A DNA stretch of 56,558 nt, taken from NCBI GenBank assembly GCA_035390885.1, contig DAOOUW010000010.1, forward strand, positions 1-56,558, given 5' to 3'. The translations under genes and the position numbers were made by a program. Positions 17,143-26,415 of this stretch are shown here, piece by piece. The first letter of the stretch is position 1; each line of letters begins with the position of its first letter. The notes beneath the pieces are model-generated. The model had not been told where the DNA came from. It did not search any database and worked only from the letters and a program-made list of their open reading frames with translations. The DNA is from JAOAFT01 sp035390885. Lineage in GTDB: Bacteria > Bacteroidota > Ignavibacteria > UBA10030.

Positions 17143-19431
17143 TCAGGAAGTTGTATTTCCACCGTTTCTTTTTATTACCGGATAATTTTGCGCTTCCACT
17201 ACTGCCATCGCTGTCAGATTAATAATATCACTTACACTGTTCGATGGTGTAATAAGGTATACCGGTTTATTGAGTCCCAACAGAATAGGCCCGATAGCGC
17301 TTGCTCCACCAAGTTTCCACAATAGTTTAAAAGCAATATTTGCTGTATTGATATCCGGACAGATAAGCACATTTGCATCTCCCTTGATCATTGAGAAAGG
17401 GAAAATTTCATTAACTAGTTCATTGCTCAAAGCAGTATCTGCCATCATTTCCCCTTCGACTATGAGTTGAGGCGCTCGTCGGCGTACTATTTCTGTAGCC
17501 TTTCTTACTTTTTCTGCGAATGGATGACGTGAAGCGCCAAAATTACTAAAGGAAAGCATTGCCACTTTTGGCTCGATGTTCATCTCCTTCACTCGCGCAG
17601 CAGTCAAGAGCGCAATCTCAGCTAACTCCTCAGGAGTTGGATCAATATTGACAGTTGTATCAGCAATAAAAATTGTCTTTGAGGGAAAAACCATCATATG
17701 CATACCGGCAACACGCTCAATGCCTTCTTTCTTACCAATAATTTGAAGCGTTGAGCGTAAGAGATTAGGATAATTTTGACTGATACCAGAAATCAAGCCA
17801 TCAGCATCGCCCATATGCACCATCATCAATCCATAAATGTCGTAATCGTATGTAAGCGTATGGCGAACGGACGGCATTACCATACCTTTTCGTTTTCTCA
17901 AAGCATAGAGGGTCTCAATATATTCATTGAAATGCGGCGCTCGACGTGGACGTAGAATTTCAACATTGTGAAGATCAAGCCCAAGTTCATCGATCCGATG
18001 TTCGATTGTATCGATAGTGCCAATGAGTATGGGCTTTGCAATGTTTTCCTCTATCAAAAATTGAGCGGCTCTTAGAATTTTTTCTTCGTCTCCTTCCGGG
18101 AAAACAATGCGCTTCGGTTCGTTCTTTGCCCGATGGATGTAGAAACGGACAATCTCCCGTGATTTTCCAAGACGAGCTTCAAGACGATCATGGTATTCCT
18201 CAAAATCTTTGATTGGTTGGCGTGCAACTCCAGATTCCATCGCTGCACGCGCAACGGCTGTTGCTTCCCATATCAACACGCGGGAATCGAATGGCTTTGG
18301 AATGATATATTCTTTTCCAAATTCTATACGTTTTAAGTTATATGCCTTAAGGACTTCATCCAGCACATCTTCTTTAGCTAAAGCGGCCAAGGCATGCGCT
18401 GCAGCGATCTTCATTGCATCATTGATTTGCGTTGCACGAACATCGAGCGCACCGCGAAAAATAAAAGGGAAACCTAAGACATTATTTACTTGATTTGGAA
18501 AATCAGACCGACCTGTTGCAACAATCACATCATCTCGAGCGCTCATTGCTTCATCATAAGTAATTTCAGGCTCTGGGTTTGCAAGAGCAAAGACAATCGG
18601 TTTCTCCGCCATTGAACGAACCATTTCCTTGTTGACAATTCCTTGAGCTGAAACTCCACAGAATACATCGGCTCCTTTCATTGCGTCAGCGAGTGAACGC
18701 GCATCCGTATCAGCTGCAAAGTACTCTTTATAAGGATTCATCCCTTCTTTTCTACCTTTGTAAACGACTCCTTTTGTATCAACAAGAATAATGTTTTCGT
18801 GTCGTACTCCGAGCTTTTCATAAAATCTTGCACATGCAATTCCCGCTGCGCCTGCACCGCTGAAAACAACCTTAACTGCCTCAATAGATTTTTCCTGAAG
18901 TTCAAGAGCATTGAGAAGCGCTGCTCCACTAATGATAGCTGTGCCATGTTGATCATCGTGAAATACCGGAATTGACATTGTACGCTGTAGCGCCTCTTCG
19001 ATATAGAAGCATTCAGGAGCTTTAATATCTTCAAGATTTATTCCACCAAAGGTTGGTTCCAGCAATTGCACAACACGAATGATTTCATCTGGAACTTTAG
19101 TGTTAAGTTCAATATCAAATACATCAATGTCAGCAAACCGTTTGAATAATATTCCCTTCCCTTCCATCACCGGTTTACCTGCTAATGGACCAATATCTCC
19201 AAGACCAAGCACAGCAGTTCCATTCGATACTACAGCAACAAGATTTCCTTTTGTCGTGTATTTGTAAACATCTTCAGGGTTTGCAGCAATTTCCATACAA
19301 GGGATTGCAACGCCTGGAGTGTAGGCAAGGGATAAATCGACTTGCGTTTGACAGGGTTTAGAAGGAACAACTTCGATTTTTCCTTTCCTTCCCGAAGAAT
19401 GATATTCTAACGCTTCCTGTTTCCGAATCAT
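17143..19431 (-). CDS. maeB: NADP-dependent malic enzyme fused to a phosphotransacetylase-like domain
   Basis: 762-residue MaeB-type enzyme: oxidative decarboxylation of malate to pyruvate with NADP. Residues 1-425 are malic enzyme (SLAYTPGVAIPCMEIA, GLGDIGPLAGKPVMEGK, FHDDQHGTAI, nucleotide-binding VVFSGAGAAGIACARFYE). Residues ~430-762 resemble phosphate acetyl/butyryltransferase (RIVFPEGDEEKILRAA, MVHMGDADGLISG). In MaeB proteins this domain is regulatory, sensing acetyl-CoA or acetyl phosphate, rather than an active Pta. The length is standard for the fused class. It is convergent with the cyclase/TPR gene, 25 bases away, and has its own upstream promoter candidate. Confidence 0.95.
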   Translation of the reverse strand: MIRKQEALEYHSSGRKGKIEVVPSKPCQTQVDLSLAYTPGVAIPCMEIAANPEDVYKYTTKGNLVAVVSNGTAVLGLGDIGPLAGKPVMEGKGILFKRFADIDVFDIELNTKVPDEIIRVVQLLEPTFGGINLEDIKAPECFYIEEALQRTMSIPVFHDDQHGTAIISGAALLNALELQEKSIEAVKVVFSGAGAAGIACARFYEKLGVRHENIILVDTKGVVYKGRKEGMNPYKEYFAADTDARSLADAMKGADVFCGVSAQGIVNKEMVRSMAEKPIVFALANPEPEITYDEAMSARDDVIVATGRSDFPNQVNNVLGFPFIFRGALDVRATQINDAMKIAAAHALAALAKEDVLDEVLKAYNLKRIEFGKEYIIPKPFDSRVLIWEATAVARAAMESGVARQPIKDFEEYHDRLEARLGKSREIVRFYIHRAKNEPKRIVFPEGDEEKILRAAQFLIEENIAKPILIGTIDTIEHRIDELGLDLHNVEILRPRRAPHFNEYIETLYALRKRKGMVMPSVRHTLTYDYDIYGLMMVHMGDADGLISGISQNYPNLLRSTLQIIGKKEGIERVAGMHMMVFPSKTIFIADTTVNIDPTPEELAEIALLTAARVKEMNIEPKVAMLSFSNFGASRHPFAEKVRKATEIVRRRAPQLIVEGEMMADTALSNELVNEIFPFSMIKGDANVLICPDINTANIAFKLLWKLGGASAIGPILLGLNKPVYLITPSNSVSDIINLTAMAVVEAQNYPVIKRNGGNTTS

Positions 19432-19468
19432 AGTAAGGTTCCTTTAGCTAAAGATTTTAATGTGGTAG

Positions 19469-19497
19469 AGTATAAGAAGTTATGAAACAGAATGCAA
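19469..19497 (-). promoter_or_regulatory. Candidate promoter of the malic enzyme gene
   Basis: Read on the minus strand: TTGCAT (19497-19492), 17 bases, TATACT (19474-19469), followed by a leader of about 38 bases. The -10 is five of six; the -35 is weak. Confidence 0.4.
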
Positions 19498-19554
19498 CAT
19501 ACGCTATAATTTGTATGACAATTTTTGAAATTTTTAAGAATTCACGCCGGTACA

Positions 19555-19590
19555 TAAAAAAGAGAGGGCGATATTATCGTCCTCTCTTGA
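19555..19590 (-). terminator. Rho-independent terminator of the surface lipoprotein gene
   Basis: AAGAGAGG (19560-19567) pairs with CCTCTCTT (19581-19588), and the inner CGAT/ATCG extends the stem almost to the loop. On the minus strand the stem is followed by TTTTTTAT. It stands 28 bases after the stop of the gene at 19617-21758. Confidence 0.8.
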
Positions 19591-19616
19591 AGATTACACC
19601 ACGAAAAATAAATAAT

Positions 19617-21758
19617 TTATTGGAGAGTGAAGCTTCTCGTTGCAGAGAATGCACTCGATCCAACACTGTTGATGGCTTGCACTCGCCAGTAGTATGTTGC
19701 GCCGCTCGTTAAGCCTGTAACTCCACTGAGGCTGTACGACGTAGAGGTAATTTTATCTTTATCGAATACAGTCGTCGCAAAAGTAGCAGTAGTTGAAATT
19801 TGCAGTCGATATGTTACCGCTCCATTTGCTGAATTCCATTCTAATGCAGAAGACGTGGGTACGTTTACAGCTCCATCAGCAGGATTCCTTAAACTCGGTG
19901 TCGGCGGAGTCGAATAAACATAAACGTTGTTAGCCGGATCAATAATATTACCGGCGAGATCAACAATATTATTTCCAACCAAAATCGAGAAACCTGCAGG
20001 TAAGTTGTTACCGTTCGAGATTGAAACTACTAATGCAACTTCATAATTGCCGGCATTAAAGCCAAGGTATGCAGCTTCCTGCTTTGTAAAGACAACAGTA
20101 TCAGGGTTTTGAATGGTATAATTGTTGATATTTTCAGCTGAACTAATGACAAGTGGCTCTGAAAATCTCAGAACGAATCTGTATTGAAGAGTACCAATGT
20201 TTGATGACGTCGTCGATACAAGTAGTGGTTGTACCTCATCAACAACAGTAATAATATTACTGGCTGGACCTTCTACCAAATCTTTACTTACAGCTCGCAC
20301 CTGATATTGAACATTGAGAGCTTTCAATGGATTATTAGCTGCAGGGGATACCAGCGATCCAATTGCATTGGTATCAATCAACGAGTAAACATTTTTATGA
20401 ATAAGCTCAAATGAACCATCGCCAATTTTCCGGTATAAATTATAACTTCGCGCATTTGCATCGGAATTCCACTCTAAACTTACAACTCCGCCATTAAAAT
20501 CAAGTTTACTATAGACATTTGTCACTAAACGTCGTGATAAGATTGGGGCTCCAGGGAGAGTAGAACCACCAGCTGTTGTTAAATTAAGAGTCTCAAAATC
20601 TCCAATAATATTCATATTGTCGACGACTGCCAGTCCTGCTTCGTTTTGAAGTTTCGGTAGCGCTCCACTAACGGTAATGCTATATTTTGCAGAACCCACA
20701 ATTCCCGATGGAGTAATCGTTAATTGCGTCATCGTTGAATTCCATGCGACAGTCTTGGTAACTGCGCCAGCAGATTTTTTCATTCCAAGGTACGAAACTG
20801 TAATGTCGTCGAGAATAGTTCCATGACCTTCTCCAAGATCAGTTCGAGTGTAAGGAGTCTGTTTAATTGGCGCTGAGAAGGTGTACACAATTGCCAAGTT
20901 TGTTGGGGAAACATCGGCATTATTTATCGGAGAAATATCAATCACATACGGCGCTACATCGTAAGCCCACTGAAGCTGGACGCGTTCCGCAGTTACTTGA
21001 GAGCGTAAGGGTTGGTTGTAGAGATTGCAAGGGATAGAAAGTGGAGTTGGAAGGATTCCTTCATACTTTCCATCGGAACTGCGAGCAGCAATATTGACGG
21101 TAATACCATTATCAACTGCTTGAAATGTGTAATTACCATTCGCATCTGTACGAGTTTGTTGTAATATAACTCCAGGAGTAATCGAGAGATCAACTAATGC
21201 TACCAACGCTGATTGCACCGGTTGCATTTTTTCATCAACAACCTGGCCTGTAATCGTGGTATTTAATTGGGAAATATCGAAGATAATACTTCCAACCAAT
21301 CCTTGAACGCCAAGTGAATCGCCAGGTACCAGCGATGTAAAGGCTATCGTAACGGTATCATAATAATAATTACGATACCGCGTCGTCGTATCGCTAACTG
21401 ATTTATTGTATTCGACGAGCGATGCAGTAACAGTATAGGTCCCTGTAGCAACAACGCCTCCGCTTGTAACTTTGTATTGGCCTGCAGGGACATTATCGAA
21501 TGAGAATTGTCCTGCATCATCTGATACAACTGAAGTAACACTTCCATTGTACGAAAGCGAAAGTACAGCGCCTTTAATTGCTGCATTTGTACAATAATCC
21601 CGGATAAGTCCTGTAATTGTCCCAGTCGGAACGTACGTTGGAAGTACGTTGGAATTTTGTTCCACCGTAACTGGATTGTCGTCATCATCCTTGTCGCATC
21701 CTACGAATAGGAAGCAACACAATGACAGGACGAAAGCAATTTTTGGAAATAGTTTCAT
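19617..21758 (-). CDS. Surface-type lipoprotein with carboxypeptidase-regulatory, Ig-like and fibronectin III domains
   Basis: 713 residues. A signal peptide ends in lipobox LFVGC; the mature N-terminus CDKDDDDNP carries an acidic run like the lipoprotein export signal that sends Bacteroidetes lipoproteins to the outer surface. Domains in order: CnaB/carboxypeptidase-regulatory-like repeats (GTITGLIRDYCTNAAIKGAV; TITGQVVDEKMQPVQSALVA), a bacterial Ig-like domain (NNADVSPTNLAIVYTFSAP), fibronectin-like segments, and a C-terminal FN3 (LEWNSANGAVTYRLQIS to SFTLQ). No catalytic motif is seen, so it is likely an adhesive or structural surface protein. AAGGAGG precedes the ATG. Monocistronic, with a strong terminator. 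Confidence 0.82.
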   Translation of the reverse strand: MKLFPKIAFVLSLCCFLFVGCDKDDDDNPVTVEQNSNVLPTYVPTGTITGLIRDYCTNAAIKGAVLSLSYNGSVTSVVSDDAGQFSFDNVPAGQYKVTSGGVVATGTYTVTASLVEYNKSVSDTTTRYRNYYYDTVTIAFTSLVPGDSLGVQGLVGSIIFDISQLNTTITGQVVDEKMQPVQSALVALVDLSITPGVILQQTRTDANGNYTFQAVDNGITVNIAARSSDGKYEGILPTPLSIPCNLYNQPLRSQVTAERVQLQWAYDVAPYVIDISPINNADVSPTNLAIVYTFSAPIKQTPYTRTDLGEGHGTILDDITVSYLGMKKSAGAVTKTVAWNSTMTQLTITPSGIVGSAKYSITVSGALPKLQNEAGLAVVDNMNIIGDFETLNLTTAGGSTLPGAPILSRRLVTNVYSKLDFNGGVVSLEWNSDANARSYNLYRKIGDGSFELIHKNVYSLIDTNAIGSLVSPAANNPLKALNVQYQVRAVSKDLVEGPASNIITVVDEVQPLLVSTTSSNIGTLQYRFVLRFSEPLVISSAENINNYTIQNPDTVVFTKQEAAYLGFNAGNYEVALVVSISNGNNLPAGFSILVGNNIVDLAGNIIDPANNVYVYSTPPTPSLRNPADGAVNVPTSSALEWNSANGAVTYRLQISTTATFATTVFDKDKITSTSYSLSGVTGLTSGATYYWRVQAINSVGSSAFSATRSFTLQ

Positions 21759-21899
21759 ACATCCTCCTTTTGGTTTGTTAGTGTTATTAAATTATTGAAA
21801 ACATGGAAATATCAAATGACGATATTCCCTTTATTTATGTTACAGCAATACTTCGATTCCCCTCTAGTTTGCTTTATAGTCTCTCGTCTCCCTTAGGGA

Positions 21900-22439
21900 T
21901 TATCTGCCAATAAATTCCTTTCCAATATTACGAACAACAAGAACTGGACAAGGCGCCCTACGAACAACTTTTTCTGCCGTGCTTCCAAAGAGAACATACT
22001 CCATTCCAGTATGCCCATGGGTAGCAATAATAATCAAATCAATATCTTCTTCCTGCGCATATTGATTGATTTCGTAAAAAGGTTTCCCCACCCTAATATT
22101 CGTTCGTGATGGAACACGCTTTGCAATTTGTTCCTTCTGTAAGTCTTCTAACTCTTTTTCGCCACGTTTTCTGAGTTCATCTTCAATATTTGGAACGCCT
22201 AATTGCCCAAAGCTAAAATCCGCAGGATAAATTGCAGGCTCGACAACATAGAGCAAATCAATTGAAGCCCCAAATTGCTCAGCAAAAGGAATCGCATATT
22301 GTAATGCTTTTTTCGAGTGCTCCGAAAAATCAATCGGAACTAAAATTCGATTGATTGTAATGGCTTTCTTCGCCTTACTCTTTGATCTCGTTTTTTGCGT
22401 TTTCTTTTGGGAAACGCCTATGCTCTTTCTTTTTGCCAT
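21900..22439 (-). CDS. Universal stress protein, UspA family (ATP-binding type)
   Basis: 179 residues. After a basic 25-residue N-terminal extension comes one Usp domain: ITINRILVPIDFSEHSKKAL and the nucleotide-binding loop GHTGMEYVLFGSTAEKVVR, matching the G-2x-G-9x-G(S/T) motif of ATP-binding Usps. Function is stress-related; the client is unknown. AAGGAG lies directly before the ATG, and a second GGAGG slightly further out. The first 65 bases overlap the 3' end of the cyclic-nucleotide-binding gene in another frame, so the basic extension is dual-coded. Last gene of the operon that starts at the serine palmitoyltransferase. Confidence 0.9.
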   Translation of the reverse strand: MAKRKSIGVSQKKTQKTRSKSKAKKAITINRILVPIDFSEHSKKALQYAIPFAEQFGASIDLLYVVEPAIYPADFSFGQLGVPNIEDELRKRGEKELEDLQKEQIAKRVPSRTNIRVGKPFYEINQYAQEEDIDLIIIATHGHTGMEYVLFGSTAEKVVRRAPCPVLVVRNIGKEFIGR

Positions 22440-22998
22440 GGCTCCTTTGTTCCTCCAGTTGCTTATAGTATTCTAATTGAGTTCGAAGCGCTGAAAGTTC
22501 TTCATCTGTTTTACGTAAACGTTGTGAAATTATTTCTGCTAACTTAAGTACTATTTTGATTCCAAGCGAAGGTTTTTTTTCAATAAGTTCGAATAAATCA
22601 GGTCTAAAAAATCCAATAAGCTGACAATCGGTTTTACATATTGCGTTTGCAGAACGTGGAGCTTCATCAATTAGAGCAAGCTCCCCAAAGAAATCCCCTT
22701 CAACGAGCGCAGCAATTTCGTCCATTGCGCCTTGCTCTGTGGAAAGCGAAATCGAAACCTCTCCTTGCTGAATAATGTACATTCCTAATCCTGGGTCGCC
22801 TTGATAAAACACGGGTTCGCCTCTGAGATACTCACGTTTATGCACGATAGCAGCAACCTCTTTTAATTCGCGTGGAGATAACTCCGAGAAAGAAGGCACT
22901 TTACTCAGAATTTCTTCGACGGATCCTTTTTTAATCAATCTCGCAGAAAAAATATTCTGCCAAACCGAACTTGTGAGTTGTTTCTTTTCTTCTTCCAT
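22375..22998 (-). CDS. Cyclic-nucleotide-binding domain protein without DNA-binding domain
   Basis: 207 residues from the ATG at 22998; a TTG at 23016 would add six residues and overlap ilvE. One cNMP-binding beta-barrel (about residues 25-145): VPSFSELSPRELKEVA, YIIQQGEVSISL and the phosphate-binding cassette GDFFGELALIDEAPRSANA. The cassette arginine and glutamate are intact, so cAMP or cGMP binding is likely. No helix-turn-helix follows, only a coiled coil and a basic tail, so it is a sensor or adaptor rather than a CRP-type regulator. It overlaps the Usp gene by 65 bases, suggesting coupled translation. Confidence 0.85.
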   Translation of the reverse strand: MEEEKKQLTSSVWQNIFSARLIKKGSVEEILSKVPSFSELSPRELKEVAAIVHKREYLRGEPVFYQGDPGLGMYIIQQGEVSISLSTEQGAMDEIAALVEGDFFGELALIDEAPRSANAICKTDCQLIGFFRPDLFELIEKKPSLGIKIVLKLAEIISQRLRKTDEELSALRTQLEYYKQLEEQRSHGKKKEHRRFPKENAKNEIKE

Positions 22999-23008
22999 AA
23001 TAAAGTTT

Positions 23009-23926
23009 CTATACAAAAGTTAACCAATGATAAGGATCATTTGCATTACGAACAACATCGAAAAATGCTTTTTGAAGAGCTTTAGTTACTTCGCCTGCCA
23101 TACCTTTGCCAACAACAATTTTATCAACCGAACGAATTGGCGTAAGCTCAGCGGCAGTTCCTGCAAAAAAGACTTCATCGGCGATGTAAAGCATTTCACG
23201 TGGTATTTCTGTTTCGATAACTGTAAAGCCCAATTTTTTTGCAATGGTAAGAATACTTGACCTTGTAATGCCTGGTAACAATGCTGATGAATACGGCGCA
23301 GTATAAATTATACCATCACGGACAACAAAGACATTCTCGCCGCTTCCTTCGCTCACAGTACCCATTGCGCTGAGCGCTATTCCCTCTTCATAACCATTGG
23401 CAAGCGCTTCCAATTTGATAAGCTGAGAGTTAAGATAGTTTCCTCCCGCTTTTGCCATTGAAGGAAAAGTACCAGGCATCGGTCTGTGCCAGGTAGACGT
23501 ACACACATCGATTCCGGCTTCCAACGCCTCAGCTCCAAGGTACGCGCCCCAACGCCAGATGGCAATGGCAACATCGACAGGACAACCAAGTGGATTGACA
23601 CCCATATCTCCGTAACCTCGGTAAGCTACCGGACGAACATAACATTCTTTTACTTTATTGATACGAATTGTTTCGAGCGCCGCTTCCGAAAGTTGTTCCA
23701 AAGAGTACGGAAGTTCAGTGCGATAAATTTTAGCGGAATCAATCAGCCTGCGAATATGAGCTTCGAGTTGAAAAACTGCAGAACCTTTTTTTGTATCATA
23801 GCACCGAAGTCCTTCGAACCAACTCGTACCATAGTGTACTACGTGCGAGAGAACATGAATTTTTGCATCATCCCAGTCAACAAATTTTCCATTCATCCAT
23901 ATTTTATCAACTTTTTCTATTGGCAT
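23009..23926 (-). CDS. ilvE: Branched-chain amino acid aminotransferase
   Basis: 305-residue fold-type IV PLP aminotransferase interconverting Leu, Ile and Val with their 2-keto acids. Motifs: VHYGTSWFEGLRCYDT, YVRPVAYRG, PLP lysine K159 in PSMAKAGGNYLNSQLIK, and SEGSGENVFVVRDG. AGGAG precedes the ATG. It lies 17 bases after the GNAT-like acyltransferase in the serine palmitoyltransferase operon. Branched keto acids are the primers for iso-fatty acids, which in Bacteroidetes are typical chains of sphingoid bases, so the placement may be functional (inference). Confidence 0.95.
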   Translation of the reverse strand: MPIEKVDKIWMNGKFVDWDDAKIHVLSHVVHYGTSWFEGLRCYDTKKGSAVFQLEAHIRRLIDSAKIYRTELPYSLEQLSEAALETIRINKVKECYVRPVAYRGYGDMGVNPLGCPVDVAIAIWRWGAYLGAEALEAGIDVCTSTWHRPMPGTFPSMAKAGGNYLNSQLIKLEALANGYEEGIALSAMGTVSEGSGENVFVVRDGIIYTAPYSSALLPGITRSSILTIAKKLGFTVIETEIPREMLYIADEVFFAGTAAELTPIRSVDKIVVGKGMAGEVTKALQKAFFDVVRNANDPYHWLTFV

Positions 23927-23943
23927 TACTAATTATCTCCTAA

Positions 23944-25065
23944 TTACATAAGTGACATTTCATAGATCCTATACCGCTTCGATATTTTTGCGTTGAGAGC
24001 TTCAGCTGCGCGAACCATAGGCTCATTATCTTCTAGAATCCAGCTTGCCTCTCCATAATATATTCCAAGTTTTTTCGAACGGATTGCAGTTTCATAGAAC
24101 AACGCAGCCGCTGCTCCTGTTTTTAAATATTCAGGCAAAACGCCAAGGACAAGAATACGCGCCTGGTTAATTTTCTTTTTCTTGGTAATAAGATGGTATA
24201 TTCCTGTCAATAAATACCCATGTTTATTGTATTTTAATGCAATATTAATATCAGGCACAGTAAGCCCCACGCCAATTGTCTCTCCTTCTTTCTCAGCAAA
24301 AATGACTAGCTCAGGTTCAACAATCAATTTCAAATCTGCCGCCAATGCATCCATCTCTTCATCTGTCATTGGAACAGCTCCCCAATTCTTTTCCCATGCC
24401 TTGTTATAAATGCGCTTAAATCGTTCAACTTCTTCATCAAAATGTTTCATATCAATCGAACGGAATGAGATGCGTCCTTTTTCCTTCACAATTTGATATA
24501 CCCGCTCGAGTTTTTCAGAATACACTTCATCTTGATTCAATGAAAATGCGTATAAATCCTTTGCTTTATGAAAGCCGTAACTTTCCACCAAAGGAATGTA
24601 ATATGGAGGATTGTAGGGCATCATCACGGCTGGACTAAGGTCAAAGCCTTCGATAAGCAATCCAAGATCATCATTGACGGAAGGATTCAAAGGACCACGG
24701 AAAGCTGTTGCGCCGCGTTCTTTTACATAATTCTTTGCTGTCTCAAATAACGCAGTTGCAACCGCTTGGTCATTGATAGATTCAAAGAATCCCCAAAATC
24801 CTACATTTTCATTGTGTATTTTGTTATGGTTATAATTGATGATTGCGGCAATTCTGCCGACAATAATTCCATCGCGCTCCGCAATAAAAAATTCTGCATC
24901 GGCATGTTTATAGAAAGGATTTTTTTGCTTATCCATTATTTTGCGGCGATCCGAAAGCAAAGGAGGAACCCAAGCAGGATAATCTGCATAAATTTTCCAT
25001 GGGAATTGGATAAACGTTCTAATATCTCTTTTTGTTGAAACAGGCCGAATGACTATATCATCCAT
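23944..25065 (-). CDS. GNAT-fold acyltransferase, candidate bacterial ceramide synthase
   Basis: 373-residue protein with a GNAT-like fold: an N-terminal half containing FFIAERDGIIVGRIAAIINY, NVGFWGFFESINDQ and the conserved AFRGPLNPSVNDDLGLLIEGF and MMPYNPPYYIPLVESYGF, plus a C-terminal GNAT half (VLGVLPEYLKTGAAAALFYE). The family is widespread but poorly characterised. It lies 18 bases after serine palmitoyltransferase. Bacterial ceramide synthases identified by genetics in Caulobacter are GNAT-type proteins encoded near SPT and an epimerase-like reductase, so N-acylation of a sphingoid base is the leading hypothesis. The family name is secure only at superfamily level. Confidence 0.7.
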   Translation of the reverse strand: MDDIVIRPVSTKRDIRTFIQFPWKIYADYPAWVPPLLSDRRKIMDKQKNPFYKHADAEFFIAERDGIIVGRIAAIINYNHNKIHNENVGFWGFFESINDQAVATALFETAKNYVKERGATAFRGPLNPSVNDDLGLLIEGFDLSPAVMMPYNPPYYIPLVESYGFHKAKDLYAFSLNQDEVYSEKLERVYQIVKEKGRISFRSIDMKHFDEEVERFKRIYNKAWEKNWGAVPMTDEEMDALAADLKLIVEPELVIFAEKEGETIGVGLTVPDINIALKYNKHGYLLTGIYHLITKKKKINQARILVLGVLPEYLKTGAAAALFYETAIRSKKLGIYYGEASWILEDNEPMVRAAEALNAKISKRYRIYEMSLM

Positions 25066-25083
25066 ATATAAAATTCCAGGATA

Positions 25084-26292
25084 TTAAATAACCCCTTCTT
25101 TTTTTCCAACTTTTTTGAATGCCTCCAAAATTTGTTGAAGGTGATTTTCTTCATGCGTTGCCATGTAACTCGTTCGAAGCATTTCAAATCCCGGTGAAAC
25201 GCTCGGACGAATAAACGAATTGACAAATACGCCTTCATCGAATAACTCACGCCACATTTTGAGTACTTTATCAGTATCGCCAATAATGACTGGTACAACG
25301 GCAGAATCGTGTGTATTGACTCTGAACCCCATTTCTCTTAAGCCTTCCCGCATAGTTCGTGCGTTTCTCATCAGCTTATCGATAAATTCAGGTTGAGTTT
25401 CAAGAATATCGAGAGCTGCTAAAGCGGCGGCAACAGAAGGGGGCGTTGGACTCGCGCTGAAAATTAACGCTGGGGAACTGTGTTTCAAATAATCAATAAC
25501 TTTATAATCTCCAACCACAAAACCACCTAAAGAGGCAAATGTTTTGCTGAATGTACCCATTGTCAGGTCGCATTCTTTTACAAGATTATAATGGCTTGCT
25601 GTGCCGCGTCCACCTTTGCCTATAACACCAATTGCGTGAGCATCATCGACCATAACGCGTGCGTTGTATTTGCGCGCAATTTGTATAAGAGATGGTAAAT
25701 CGACAATTTCTCCGGTCGCACTAAAAACACCATCTGAGACAATAAGTTTCCCTGCATCTAATGGAAGCTGAGAAATTAAATTTTCGAGATGATTCAAATC
25801 GCCGTGCCGATACCGTACAATAACCTGATCGCCATTTCCATAGGAAGCCATACCAGCCGCAACAAGCGTTCCAGCTACAATGCTCGCGTGATTGTCTTTA
25901 TCAGAAATAACATATTCACCTTTTTGAACAAGTGTAGGAATAACTCCTTGTGCAGTCTGAAAACCAGTACTAAAAAGAAGGCAAGCTTCTTTTCCCATAA
26001 ATTTCGCAAGTCTCGATTCAAGTTCTACGTGAAGATCAAGCGTGCCAGTAAGATAACGCGAGCCTGAGCAACCTGTACCATATTTTTTTATTGCATTGAT
26101 TGCAGCTTCTTTTACTTTTGGATGCGCTGTAAGTCCTAAATAGTTGTTAGAACCTGCCATTATTACTTTTTTGCCTTCAATCGTAACAACAGGTCCTTCG
26201 CTTCCTTCTATAGCATGGAAGTATGGATAGTATCCTTTTGCACGAATTTCGTCCGCCCGATTGAATTCATAACACTTTTGAAATAAATCCAA
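25084..26292 (-). CDS. spt: Serine palmitoyltransferase (alpha-oxoamine synthase)
   Basis: 402-residue PLP enzyme that condenses serine with a long-chain acyl-CoA to 3-ketosphinganine. PLP lysine K250 in TMGTFSKTFASLGGFV, stacking histidine H135 in DNHAS, and VDDAHAIGVIGKGGRGTASH are present. It resembles Bacteroidetes SPTs (GYYPYFHAIEGSEG, GTGCSGSRYLTGTLDLHVEL, LRTSYMATH) more than glycine acetyltransferase or BioF, though 2-amino-3-ketobutyrate ligase cannot be fully excluded. The start is TTG with an ideal AAGGAG six bases upstream; no ATG suits the family N-terminus. First gene of a five-gene operon; divergent from the epimerase. Confidence 0.85.
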   Translation of the reverse strand: MDLFQKCYEFNRADEIRAKGYYPYFHAIEGSEGPVVTIEGKKVIMAGSNNYLGLTAHPKVKEAAINAIKKYGTGCSGSRYLTGTLDLHVELESRLAKFMGKEACLLFSTGFQTAQGVIPTLVQKGEYVISDKDNHASIVAGTLVAAGMASYGNGDQVIVRYRHGDLNHLENLISQLPLDAGKLIVSDGVFSATGEIVDLPSLIQIARKYNARVMVDDAHAIGVIGKGGRGTASHYNLVKECDLTMGTFSKTFASLGGFVVGDYKVIDYLKHSSPALIFSASPTPPSVAAALAALDILETQPEFIDKLMRNARTMREGLREMGFRVNTHDSAVVPVIIGDTDKVLKMWRELFDEGVFVNSFIRPSVSPGFEMLRTSYMATHEENHLQQILEAFKKVGKKEGVI

Positions 26293-26350
26293 CGATTACT
26301 CCTTATATTAAAATTACTTAACGAAAATTTTGCCTATAAAAACTTTTTTG

Positions 26351-26379
26351 AATATACTTTATAAAGCGACGAAAGTCAA
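26351..26379 (-). promoter_or_regulatory. Promoter of the serine palmitoyltransferase operon
   Basis: On the minus strand TTGACT (26379-26374) and TATATT (26356-26351) are 17 bases apart, 58 bases before the TTG start. It lies in the 123-base divergent region shared with the epimerase gene. Confidence 0.65.
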
Positions 26380-26415
26380 TGAATATGCTAATTTCATAAA
26401 ATAAGGAGAAATACC

